From Whitmania pigra (Eukaryota > Annelida > Clitellata > Hirudinida > Haemopidae), in the NCBI GenBank assembly GCA_021613335.1, contig JAJTWR010000431.1, positions 1,116,001-1,180,000 of the forward strand: a stretch of 64,000 bases of DNA, given 5' to 3'. Of this stretch, positions 26,300 through 35,319 are shown piece after piece; position 1 is the first letter of the stretch; every line of letters starts with the position of its first letter. The notes under the pieces were generated by a model. That model worked only from the letters and a program-made list of their open reading frames with translations. It was not told the DNA's origin and searched no databases. Both the position numbers and the translations under genes were made by a program.

Positions 26300-27063
26300 G
26301 TGAAAACCCGGAGCCCACCGCGCCGAATCCGCCGACACAAGCACCGTTGGCCACGCCGGAGAGTTTGGAACCGGCAGGGGCGACACCCCACACTTCTCTG
26401 CGCCCCTACCTCATCGGCTCCGTCATCTGCCATGTCTCTTGCCTTCTCATCATCGTCCTCTCCCAAGTGGCTTTCGGGGCACCGAAACGCATCGTCACCG
26501 GCACGCCGATACGCGCGTCGCTCGTGCGCATGGGCAAACCGCGAGAGGAAAAGCTGCTCCCGACGAAGCCGAGCGAACCACCACCGTCGGCAACTCCTTC
26601 AGTACCGACATTTCCCGAACCCAACGGCAAGAAGACCACCAGGGCTGAGTCGAAGAAAAACGCCGCCAAACAAGCCCGCGCACTCGCCGACGCCTTCAAG
26701 AAGATTGAACGACCGAACGATGCGGAAGGAGCACCAGACGGCGATCCGGAGGGGACTTCCGACCACCAGGAGGGCGCCCGTTACTTCGGCATCCTGCAGA
26801 GCGGAATCCAGCGACGGTACGATGTCTCGGACGCCATCCCGGAGCAGGAACGCCGCTACCTCCTCGCGGAAGTCACCCTGCGCCTCGACTTCACGGGGGC
26901 GATCATCGTCACCCAACTCCGAAAATCATCCGGAAACCCGACCTTTGATGCGGCGGTGCTGCGGGCCGTCGAGCAAGCTGCGCCCTTTCCACCACCACCG
27001 CCCGAAATCCGCGATGAACTCCAGAGCATCGGCATTGCCTTTGCCTTTCGAGCCTTGAAGTGA
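26296..27063 (+). CDS. tolA: TolA/TonB-type energy-transducing protein
   Basis: The 255-residue protein has a Pro-rich cytoplasmic N-terminus and one membrane helix (~36-60). A Pro/Lys/Ala-rich linker precedes a C-terminal TonB/TolA domain (~165-255) with L-R-L-D-F-T-G and F-D-A-A-V-L-R-A-V-E. It links the TolQR motor to TolB and the outer membrane. The rod is much shorter than in enterobacterial TolA. Its position between tolR and tolB supports TolA rather than TonB. Confidence 0.85.
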   Translation: MSENPEPTAPNPPTQAPLATPESLEPAGATPHTSLRPYLIGSVICHVSCLLIIVLSQVAFGAPKRIVTGTPIRASLVRMGKPREEKLLPTKPSEPPPSATPSVPTFPEPNGKKTTRAESKKNAAKQARALADAFKKIERPNDAEGAPDGDPEGTSDHQEGARYFGILQSGIQRRYDVSDAIPEQERRYLLAEVTLRLDFTGAIIVTQLRKSSGNPTFDAAVLRAVEQAAPFPPPPPEIRDELQSIGIAFAFRALK

Positions 27064-27088
27064 CGTTTCTTTTTCCCAAGGAGTAGCC

Positions 27089-28381
27089 ATGCACCGTTGG
27101 TTCGCCGTTTCACTTGCGATGGTAGCGTTCAGCGCCTTCGCCGCAGAGCAAAAAGTCATCGAGATAACTGGCGCGAATTTTCGGCCCATGCCCATCGCTA
27201 TCGCCGAACCGTGGACCAACGACCCGCTGGCGACGGAGTACCTCGCGGATGTTGATGCAGCGCTAACCTACGACTTCGCCGCGTGCGGCATCTTTCAGAC
27301 CCTCGCTCGCAAGGCGTTCCTCGCAAAGCCCGACAAAGAATTCGACGCGAGCCGCTTTGAATTTCGCCCTTGGAAAGACATCGGTGCCGAGGCACTGATC
27401 AAAGTGCAGATCTCCCTCTCACGAGACACGCTGGTGGGCGAACTCCGATATTACGACGTCGCGAGCGGCACAGAGTTCTTCCGCGCCGAAGCGAAGGCCC
27501 CAAAGAATTTGCCGCGGCGCTTAGCGCACCTCCTCGCCGACGTCCTGTACAAGTCGCTCGTCAGAGAGGAGAGCCCCTTCCTCACCCGCATCACCTTCAC
27601 AGGAAAATCCGGACGAAGAGACCGCGACGTGTGGGTCACCGACTGGGACGGCTCGAACGGCGCCAAAATCACCAAGAGCGGCCTCAATGTCTTGCCAGCC
27701 TTTCGGCAAAACCTCGGCGTGGCGTACACCGCCTACAAGCCCGATGGCGCGGAGCTCGTCTACCGCTCCTTCGATGGCAAGACTGTCGAGACTCCGCTCA
27801 AGGCCGGAAACCTCGTCACTGGTGCGGCCTACAGCCCCGATGGGAAGCGCCTCGCCGCGTCGGTCGTGAGCAGCAACGGGACCACGGAGATTTGGGTGGG
27901 CAACGCCGACGGCTCGGACTTCGCGGCAGTCACCAACACGCCGGGATTCCTCAACACTAGCCCGAATTGGGCACCCGACGGGAAAAGCATCACCTTTGTG
28001 TCGAATCGCGCCGGGAACCCGCAAATCTATCTGATGAGTCCCGACGGCAGCAACGTGCGCCGCCTCACCTTCCAAGGAAACTACAACACCACCCCAGCGT
28101 TCAGTCCGCGGGGCGACGTCATCGCCTTCACTGGCCGCGACGAGCGCAATGCCTTCGACATCTTCACCGTGTCGGTGAGCAACGGAAAAATAGTTCGGCT
28201 CACTCAGGGACAAGGGAACAGCGAAGAGCCGATCTATTCGCCGTCCGGACGCCTCATCATCTATGTCGGCACTGTCGGTGGCTCCGCCCGACTCTTCGTC
28301 ATGACTGCCGAGGGCAATAACGCAATGGCTCTGCCGGTGCGGGTGGCCCAAGGCGAAGCGACTCCCGACTGGAGTCGCTGA
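27089..28381 (+). CDS. tolB: Tol-Pal system beta-propeller protein TolB
   Basis: The 430-residue protein has a signal peptide (cleavage near A-F-A), an N-terminal alpha/beta domain, and a six-bladed propeller with repeated G-x-x-P-x-[FY]-S-P-D-G-K and D-I-[FY] motifs (for example Y-S-P-D-G-K-R-L-A and N-W-A-P-D-G-K-S-I). It is periplasmic and binds Pal and TolA. AAGGAG precedes ATG 27089. Pal, which usually follows tolB, is absent; the next gene is convergent 6 bp away. Confidence 0.93.
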   Translation: MHRWFAVSLAMVAFSAFAAEQKVIEITGANFRPMPIAIAEPWTNDPLATEYLADVDAALTYDFAACGIFQTLARKAFLAKPDKEFDASRFEFRPWKDIGAEALIKVQISLSRDTLVGELRYYDVASGTEFFRAEAKAPKNLPRRLAHLLADVLYKSLVREESPFLTRITFTGKSGRRDRDVWVTDWDGSNGAKITKSGLNVLPAFRQNLGVAYTAYKPDGAELVYRSFDGKTVETPLKAGNLVTGAAYSPDGKRLAASVVSSNGTTEIWVGNADGSDFAAVTNTPGFLNTSPNWAPDGKSITFVSNRAGNPQIYLMSPDGSNVRRLTFQGNYNTTPAFSPRGDVIAFTGRDERNAFDIFTVSVSNGKIVRLTQGQGNSEEPIYSPSGRLIIYVGTVGGSARLFVMTAEGNNAMALPVRVAQGEATPDWSR

Positions 28382-28387
28382 CGCACC

Positions 28388-31300
28388 TCAAAAGAGGCCG
28401 ATGCTGAAGTGGACGACGACGGTAGGTTCGTTGAGGTTCGTGTCTGGCTTCAAGTTGAACCCAAGGTCTAAGGCCATAGCGCCGATGGGCGTCGCGTAGC
28501 GAAGACCTCCGCCGACGACCATCCGCAGCGAGGTGATGTACTCCGGCCGCGCGAGCCAGAGGTTGCCCGCTTCGAAGAAGACGCCGCCTTCGAGGGGGGA
28601 GTAAATCGGAAAGCGCAGTTCGGTCTTGGTGAGCAAGTAGAGCTCGCCACCCTGCGAGGGCACTTGGAGGCCAGCCATTATCGCCTGCGCCGCTTGGCTA
28701 CATCCTTGGCGCACCATGGTCGCTCGACAGGCGGCGAGTTCATTCCGGTAACGAGCGCGGAGATCTTCGGCGAGGAGTTGGTCTTCATTGAAGCCGCGGA
28801 TGCTCGTCGCACCGCCGAGGAAGAAGCGCCGCACCGGCGGGGTGACCGATTCGGGCTTCAGCGGGAAAATCTGGCCACCGCGCGCCGAGAGCGCGAGCAC
28901 CACGCGTGAGCCGATGGGGAGGTAGACGGTCCCGAACCCCGACGCCTTGATGAACTCCACGGTGACTGGATTCGAGGCCGCGTCGCGCGCGAGCAGCGAC
29001 CCGGTCGCCTCGAAGCTCCCCTGCAGGAGTAACCCCTGGTGCGGCGAAATCGAGTTGTCGCGCAGGTCGAGCGTGGCGTTGATGCGCCCGCTCTGGAGGA
29101 CGAACGTGCCGAACAAAAACCGCAGCCGCTGTTGGTCGAGCACATTCACCGTCGTGAGCGACGTCGAGAGCGTACTCTTGGTGCGCTCGACGTTCGACCA
29201 CTCGACTTCGTACTGCAACGAAATCCGGAACGACGGATTCAACGCCGGGAGTCCCGGGAGCGAAAACGTCGTCGCCCACTCCACGGTGGGGGTTGCGGTG
29301 AATCGGTTGAACCGAAACTCGGAACGGAAGACGCGATCGAACACCGTATCCAACCGCAGTGCAAAGCTCGGGGGGAGCAGACTCCTGCTTTGGAGTGAGA
29401 GTGCGGCGCGACCTCCTATCTGTTGCCAGAAGCCGATGTCGGAGAGGTCCACGAGCCGAGTGAGTACCGGCTGGGAGAGCCCCGCGAGGTCGATTTGGGC
29501 GTTCCCCGTCAAATTCACGCCCTGCCCGCCGATGTTGCCGACCCCAAAGTTCGCGACGACGCGAGGACCAGTCGCGAGAAAGTAGCCAGCGCCGAAGTCC
29601 AAGCTGTAGCGCGGTCGCTCACGGACGCTGATGACCACCGTCTTGAATTCCTCTGGTTGCTGCGGGCTCAGCAATTCAACTTCGACGGTGCGAAAGATGC
29701 CGAGGGAGTAGAGGCGGTTCTGCACATCGTTGACGAGCTGGGTATCGAGTATCTGCCCGGTCTTGAGTCCAGCTTGCCGGTAGACGAGTCCCTCGGAGGT
29801 GTGGGTATTCCCGGATACCAGCACTGCCCGCACCCGGACGAGTGGCCCAGGCTCGACCGCAAACTGTGCGTTGACCGCATTGCCTGCTGCATTGATGCGC
29901 GCGCTCGCCGTCACGCTGGAGAAGAGGTACCCGCTCATGCTCAGCTCGGATTGGACTTGCTTGCGTGCCTCTTCGAGCCGGTCGGGCGTAAACGGCGTGC
30001 CGACGTAACTCTCCAACCGCTTAACGCGGAATTTCTGCGGCAGGCCCGTCGCTTGAACGTTCTGGAAGAGCGCCTGCGGTCCTTCCTGCACGGTAAATTG
30101 CGCTTCAGCGATGCCGTTCGGTGCTACCTGCAGCCGGTCGAAGCGGACTGTCGCTTGGAGGTACCCCTTGTTTCGGTACAAGACGTTCATCGCCTTGACC
30201 GCTTCGGCCCAGGCATCGGGCTCATAAACCTGCCGCCCCGGAGGCGCAGGGAGTGAAGCGGCAAAAGTGGGTTTGCCCGCTCGAAACGCGCCGGGAGGCG
30301 CATCGGTAGCCTTCACGTCAAACGGGGCGTCCGGCGCGGCCGAGCTCACCGCGCGCTGAATCACATCTTCGAGTTCAGCCTGCGAGACTCCCTTGCGCCC
30401 TTGGAAGTTGAACCGGGAGACGATGAGCTGTTGCCCTTCGACGATGGCGAACCCGACGGCAGCCTCGGACTCGTCGCCGCGAACGTACTCCTCTGCGGTT
30501 ATCTGCACATCGTGGTACCCGTGAAATTGGTAGTAGCGGATGAGGCGGTCGGTGAGGCGCCGGATGGTCACGCCGTCGATGCCTTCATCGCCCTTGTAGC
30601 CGAGTATCACCCGCAGCGAGCTGTCCGAGAACGCGCGATTGCCGGAGAACCGAAACTCGTAGGGCATCCCGGCAGTTATCGGGACAATCACCTTCCCGTC
30701 GGGGTTGAGCTCGGGGCTCTCCACGCGGGCACGGTAGTAATTGCGCGAACGGAAGAGCTCCTTCAGGGCCAACGCGCCTGCTTCCACGCGGGAGCGGTCG
30801 AGAACATCTCCGACCTTCAACTTAAAGGTGCTCTGGAGCTGCTCTTTGGGCAATCCGAGTTGGCCGGTGAAGTCGATGGCGGTGATGCGCCGCGGTTCCC
30901 CCTCCCGAATGGTGAAGGTCACTTCGTAGAGCGTCGGCGTCGACTCGGAGGGCTTCGCCTCCACCTGCACGCTGGCTTCCGGATAGCCGCGCGCTTGGTA
31001 GTCGTCTTGGATGGTGGTCGCGACCCGCTCCACGCGTTCGGGCCAGTATTCGTCGTTGACCGCCAGCCGACTCACGTTCCTCAAGGTGTCTATTTTCACC
31101 GCGCGAGCACCAACGAAGTTGATGCGACCGATGAGCTTTTTGGGCGATAGGCGGAACTTGAGCACCACGCCGGTCTCGACGGGCGTCACGAGCGCGGTCA
31201 CTTCCGCGAAGCGCCCGTAGGCGTAGAGTCCCTCAATGCTCTTCGCGATGGCATCCTGCGACAGTGGGTCGCCCACGGCGACCGTCACGACTTTGCTGAG

Positions 31301-31408
31301 TTGCTCGCGCGTGCCCAGATCCAACACCATGCCGCTCAAGTCCACTGCCACCACTTTCGGTGCGGCTGCGACGATGGCCAAGGAGATGAAGAAGGCGCTC
31401 ATTCCCAT
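28388..31408 (-). CDS. BamA/TamA-family outer-membrane protein
   Basis: The ~1006-residue protein begins with a signal-like hydrophobic stretch. Several POTRA-type domains fill roughly residues 15-620, more than the five of BamA. The C-terminal ~350 residues form a beta-barrel with the L6-loop motif F-F-L-G-G-A-T-S-I-R-G-F and a final aromatic residue. It inserts or exports proteins at the outer membrane. Because it is coupled to tamB, TamA is as likely as BamA. The start is ATG 31408 or 31402; the second overlaps the tamB stop as ATGA. Confidence 0.85.
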   Translation of the reverse strand: MGMSAFFISLAIVAAAPKVVAVDLSGMVLDLGTREQLSKVVTVAVGDPLSQDAIAKSIEGLYAYGRFAEVTALVTPVETGVVLKFRLSPKKLIGRINFVGARAVKIDTLRNVSRLAVNDEYWPERVERVATTIQDDYQARGYPEASVQVEAKPSESTPTLYEVTFTIREGEPRRITAIDFTGQLGLPKEQLQSTFKLKVGDVLDRSRVEAGALALKELFRSRNYYRARVESPELNPDGKVIVPITAGMPYEFRFSGNRAFSDSSLRVILGYKGDEGIDGVTIRRLTDRLIRYYQFHGYHDVQITAEEYVRGDESEAAVGFAIVEGQQLIVSRFNFQGRKGVSQAELEDVIQRAVSSAAPDAPFDVKATDAPPGAFRAGKPTFAASLPAPPGRQVYEPDAWAEAVKAMNVLYRNKGYLQATVRFDRLQVAPNGIAEAQFTVQEGPQALFQNVQATGLPQKFRVKRLESYVGTPFTPDRLEEARKQVQSELSMSGYLFSSVTASARINAAGNAVNAQFAVEPGPLVRVRAVLVSGNTHTSEGLVYRQAGLKTGQILDTQLVNDVQNRLYSLGIFRTVEVELLSPQQPEEFKTVVISVRERPRYSLDFGAGYFLATGPRVVANFGVGNIGGQGVNLTGNAQIDLAGLSQPVLTRLVDLSDIGFWQQIGGRAALSLQSRSLLPPSFALRLDTVFDRVFRSEFRFNRFTATPTVEWATTFSLPGLPALNPSFRISLQYEVEWSNVERTKSTLSTSLTTVNVLDQQRLRFLFGTFVLQSGRINATLDLRDNSISPHQGLLLQGSFEATGSLLARDAASNPVTVEFIKASGFGTVYLPIGSRVVLALSARGGQIFPLKPESVTPPVRRFFLGGATSIRGFNEDQLLAEDLRARYRNELAACRATMVRQGCSQAAQAIMAGLQVPSQGGELYLLTKTELRFPIYSPLEGGVFFEAGNLWLARPEYITSLRMVVGGGLRYATPIGAMALDLGFNLKPDTNLNEPTVVVHFSIGLF

Positions 31409-34400
31409 TCAAAGCGTACGCGCATCTCGACGCCGGGGTTTCCAAAAGTCGTGTTCGGAGTTTGGTTATCCCACTTCAGCCGTGCCGACGTCCGCTGGTT
31501 GATGAAGTATTCGATTTTCGCCTGCGTGCCGCGGCCGGTCACCGGCTGAATGAGGCTCAGCTTCACATCGTTGCGAAAGATGCGCGATTCCCACGCGACC
31601 GCCGGATCGAGGGCGCCGGTCACTTCGTTGAAGGTCGTCGTGAAGTACAGCGCTTGGTCTTTGAGACCAATCTGCTGGTCGAGGAACCGCCGCACTTGCC
31701 GGTCGAGCCCGCTCGCTTGGAACAGCGCGCCCGCCGCTAGTCCAGCGCTCGATTGGGTTTCGAGACGGTCCCGCGAGATGAATCCCAAGGTCAGCAGTGA
31801 AACGACGTCGCTCTCCGAAAGCGCTGGATCGCTCGACAGCGTAATTTTGGGATCGCTCGTCTTGCCGTAGCCTTTCAAGAACACCGTGTAGTCGCGCACC
31901 TGCGTCGACGCGGAGAGATCGAACTGGGTCATGCCCTGGTCGAACTCGATGGTTCCGCGCGAAATGTCGAAGGTATTGTTCCGGTAGTACGCTTGGGAGC
32001 CAGGAGCTGCGGAGACTGTCCCGAGTATCACCGGTTGGAGGTCCGTGCCGGTCACCCGCAGCGTACCTTCGAGGCGACTCCGCGCAAGGTTGTTGTCCAC
32101 ACGCACTTCATTCCCCAATTTGAGGCCGACGCCGAGGTTGAACGTCGTCGACGGAGTTTCACCGGAGTCTACCCCGCGTTTCGCCGAAGCAAGGAGTGCA
32201 TCGATGCCGAGAGACTTGGAGTAGATCATCTTCTCGACGAGCAAGTCGCCATTCACTTGCCAAGTCTTCAAGGTCTCGCTCGTGAAGTTGAGCGTTCCCT
32301 TCACCGTGGCTGGCGCATCGGGGATGATGTCCGCCCGAACACCATCGAGATCTGCGGTTAACACGGCATTCTGCGGAGTGAAGCCGGAGAGTGACATGTT
32401 TCCGTTTGCACGCACTTTCCCTTCGTTCAGTATCGCCTCAATGTCGCTGACCGAAACTCCCGACTCAGCGAATTCGGCAGATGCGCGCACGTCGCTAAAG
32501 CGCATCCAGCCGACAGCGAAGTTCCCGTCGGCCAGTTGCGCGTTTCCAGCAAACACGGGATTCGCGAGCGCTCCGGTAGCGCTTGCAGAGAAGTCGAGAC
32601 GGCCGCGCAGTTGGGAGAGTTTCGGAACCAGCGCCGCGAAGGGAGCCAACTCAAGGTTGCCCTGCGCGTTGGCATCGATGCCGTCTTTGCCAATGCTCCC
32701 TTCGAGCGAAAGCTCATTGCCTCGCCCGCGGATGGTGAAGGGATTCACGGTGAGCGTGCGGTCCTCATAGCGCGCGTCAATCTCACCGACGGTGCTCGCC
32801 GAAAGATCGCCGCGAACCAGCGCAACGGAGGAGAGATTCGCCGTCGCAACTGAACGGGTGATGTTGGAGATCTCCCCGTCTCCCGCAATCTGCCCGGAGA
32901 CCCGAGCGGACATCGTTCCGACCGACCGGGGAAAAAACGGGCCGAGTTCTGCCTCGCGGAAATCCACCACTCCCCGATAGGCGTACTCACCGCTGGTAGC
33001 CACCTTCGCGCTCACGATCGCTCCATCAAAGAGCGTCCCGGAAATCGTGGCGCGCCCTTCTGCCCACTCGGCTTTGAGATCGCTCGCCCCGATGCGCGTT
33101 CTACGGAGGAGCATACCTCCGGTTTGGAATTCTGCTTTGGCCGTTGGTGCAGAGAGCGTTCCGCGCAGTTCGCTGAGCAGCGAAAAGGAGCCGCGCACCG
33201 GAAGCACCCGCTTGTCCTCCGGGTCGATGAGCTCTTCGAGCAATCCTTCGGAGATGGCGAGATCAAGTTCTAGAGGACCGGCAAAGTCGATGACTCCCAC
33301 GGCTGTCGTGACTCCGACATCTCCGCGCAGGCGAAGCGCATCGATGGAGAGCTTTTGGCCTCCTTCGAGGCTCAGCGCGAGGTCTCCGGTTCCCAGTTTT
33401 CGCTTTGCTACTTCGAGGTCTTCGAGCGCTACGTTGAGCCGACCCTGGAGCTCGTTTGTCGGACCCGAAATCTCCCCAGAGAGCCCAGCAGTGCCGCCGA
33501 ACAGAGAGCCGTCGAGCGCGGCGAGCTCCGCGAGATCGGCCATGCGCGCGCTCGGCGCATCGACCAAAATTTTCAATTTCGTTGCGGCGCGCTCGAACGC
33601 CATGTCTAAAGAGCCTCGGTAGTCGGTCGAGCCTTTGTGGCCGCGCAGGTCGCTCACAGACAGCGTCGCACCGTCGTAACGAAGCCCGCCCTGCAATTCG
33701 CCGGGCCGGAAGCGGCCCCACCGCGTGTCCCGCAGGGCGGCGACTCCGACAATCTCCAACGCTCCATCGCGCCGACGAATGGTGCTCTCAAGCGTTCCCA
33801 CTCCGGCGACGGGCGTGCCGACGATGGGGCCAAAATCCCGGAGGTCGAGCGCGGGAGAATCCACGCGAACGTCGATAGCGGGCTCTTCGCCGAACGCGAG
33901 CTCACCCTTGCCCCGCAACTTCGTTGTGACTGGCGTACCCACACCGAGGTCGAGCTCGTCGAGCGTCAAGTTCGTCCCGACGAGCGTCAGGCGTGCGGTG
34001 CCCTGGGCAGAGGCAATGTGGAGAATGGGAGGCTTCCCGGCGGTCCGGGAGAGGAGCCGGGCAGGCCCGCTTCTCAGCCCAACCGTCGCCGCCGCACTGA
34101 GCGTCGGCCGTACTTGACCGGTGATCGTAATATCCGTGGACAGGGGAAGTTCCACTGGCGGATGGGCCATGCCGGCCATGGACAACGCGCGCGCCACCGG
34201 AACCTCGTTGGCTTTCACGGTAAGGCTAAACGGCATCCCCTTGGTGAGCGACAGGTTGCCAGAGGCCCGCAGCGTTCCAGTTCCCACCGGGATGGTGAGG
34301 TTTTCCAAGATGACCTGGGGCCATTCGAGGGTGAGCGAAGTGAGGAAGCTACCAAAGTTGTATTTCTGCGTGCCGAGCTCTCGGCCTTCGAGCACCAGCG

Positions 34401-35244
34401 TCCCCCGCGGCCGAGGAAGTGCGCCGTTGACCGTCGCCGTTCCTCGGAGAAATCCGGTCGCTCCGCGAAGCGAGGGGTGTAGGACCGGAAGTTCAGCGAA
34501 CACTACCGAGAGCTCGCCCTGGAGGTCGAGGCGCGGCGGCGTTGGGTCGCAGAGGCGGTCGATATTGCCGGATACCTCAACTTCAACCCCGGGCGTCATG
34601 CCTTTGAACGACGACACCCGGATAGTCCTCCGACGAGTGTCTGCTGCGGCCTTGGCAGAGAGAGCCCCGAGTGCGAGCTTGTCCCCACCTTTGCGGGTGA
34701 GCATCCCTTGCTCGAATCCAAAAGAGAGCTGCACGTCGCGCCCACCGTTGGTTGCCACTGCCGATAACCCCTGGACAAAGAGGGAATTCGTCCCATCGGT
34801 GAGTGTCACCTCGCCATCCTCGATTTCGAGTTCTGCAACCGGCAGCGCAGCGATGGTCGACAGGAAGCACTTGCTCGGCCGAGGAGGCTGCTTCGCGTCA
34901 TTCGGCTGGGTCTGCGAAAGCGTGTAGGTACCCCGAGGTCGGACGAGTTTCACGACCGCCCAAGGCGGCCCAAAAATTGTCACGCCGAGGTCGATTTCGC
35001 TCGCGGCAAAGTAGAGTTCTCCCTTCTTTTGCACTTTCACGTCGGAGACCGAAACCCTTCCCCGAAGTGCCTCTAAAGAGCAGGTGCCAATCTCCACTTC
35101 GCCACCGACGGCGTCTGGTACTCGGCGCCGCAGCTCCGCGCAGAGAAAGGTCTCCAACCGTCTCGTCCCGAACGCTGCGGCGGCGACGACGGCGAGGAGC
35201 ACGAGCAGGAGAAAAATTCTCCACTTTTTGCGGCGCGATTTCAC
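31399..35244 (-). CDS. tamB: TamB-family translocation/assembly protein
   Basis: The 1281-residue protein has one N-terminal membrane helix (~9-26), followed by a long run of beta-strand-rich sequence as in AsmA/TamB proteins. A C-terminal DUF490 domain (roughly 900-1281) contains G-T-I-E-F-D-Q-G and S-E-S-D-V-V-S-L-L. TamB spans the periplasm and works with a BamA-type barrel; the family is also proposed to carry phospholipids to the outer membrane. The start is GTG 35244. It is coupled to the barrel gene downstream. Confidence 0.9.
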   Translation of the reverse strand: MKSRRKKWRIFLLLVLLAVVAAAAFGTRRLETFLCAELRRRVPDAVGGEVEIGTCSLEALRGRVSVSDVKVQKKGELYFAASEIDLGVTIFGPPWAVVKLVRPRGTYTLSQTQPNDAKQPPRPSKCFLSTIAALPVAELEIEDGEVTLTDGTNSLFVQGLSAVATNGGRDVQLSFGFEQGMLTRKGGDKLALGALSAKAAADTRRRTIRVSSFKGMTPGVEVEVSGNIDRLCDPTPPRLDLQGELSVVFAELPVLHPSLRGATGFLRGTATVNGALPRPRGTLVLEGRELGTQKYNFGSFLTSLTLEWPQVILENLTIPVGTGTLRASGNLSLTKGMPFSLTVKANEVPVARALSMAGMAHPPVELPLSTDITITGQVRPTLSAAATVGLRSGPARLLSRTAGKPPILHIASAQGTARLTLVGTNLTLDELDLGVGTPVTTKLRGKGELAFGEEPAIDVRVDSPALDLRDFGPIVGTPVAGVGTLESTIRRRDGALEIVGVAALRDTRWGRFRPGELQGGLRYDGATLSVSDLRGHKGSTDYRGSLDMAFERAATKLKILVDAPSARMADLAELAALDGSLFGGTAGLSGEISGPTNELQGRLNVALEDLEVAKRKLGTGDLALSLEGGQKLSIDALRLRGDVGVTTAVGVIDFAGPLELDLAISEGLLEELIDPEDKRVLPVRGSFSLLSELRGTLSAPTAKAEFQTGGMLLRRTRIGASDLKAEWAEGRATISGTLFDGAIVSAKVATSGEYAYRGVVDFREAELGPFFPRSVGTMSARVSGQIAGDGEISNITRSVATANLSSVALVRGDLSASTVGEIDARYEDRTLTVNPFTIRGRGNELSLEGSIGKDGIDANAQGNLELAPFAALVPKLSQLRGRLDFSASATGALANPVFAGNAQLADGNFAVGWMRFSDVRASAEFAESGVSVSDIEAILNEGKVRANGNMSLSGFTPQNAVLTADLDGVRADIIPDAPATVKGTLNFTSETLKTWQVNGDLLVEKMIYSKSLGIDALLASAKRGVDSGETPSTTFNLGVGLKLGNEVRVDNNLARSRLEGTLRVTGTDLQPVILGTVSAAPGSQAYYRNNTFDISRGTIEFDQGMTQFDLSASTQVRDYTVFLKGYGKTSDPKITLSSDPALSESDVVSLLTLGFISRDRLETQSSAGLAAGALFQASGLDRQVRRFLDQQIGLKDQALYFTTTFNEVTGALDPAVAWESRIFRNDVKLSLIQPVTGRGTQAKIEYFINQRTSARLKWDNQTPNTTFGNPGVEMRVRFEWE

Positions 35245-35319
35245 GAATTTTTCTACCCTAGTGTAGACCCGCCAAATGTAGCCGGTCCATTCCGCTAGGG
35301 CGAATTCCGCGCCGGGCGG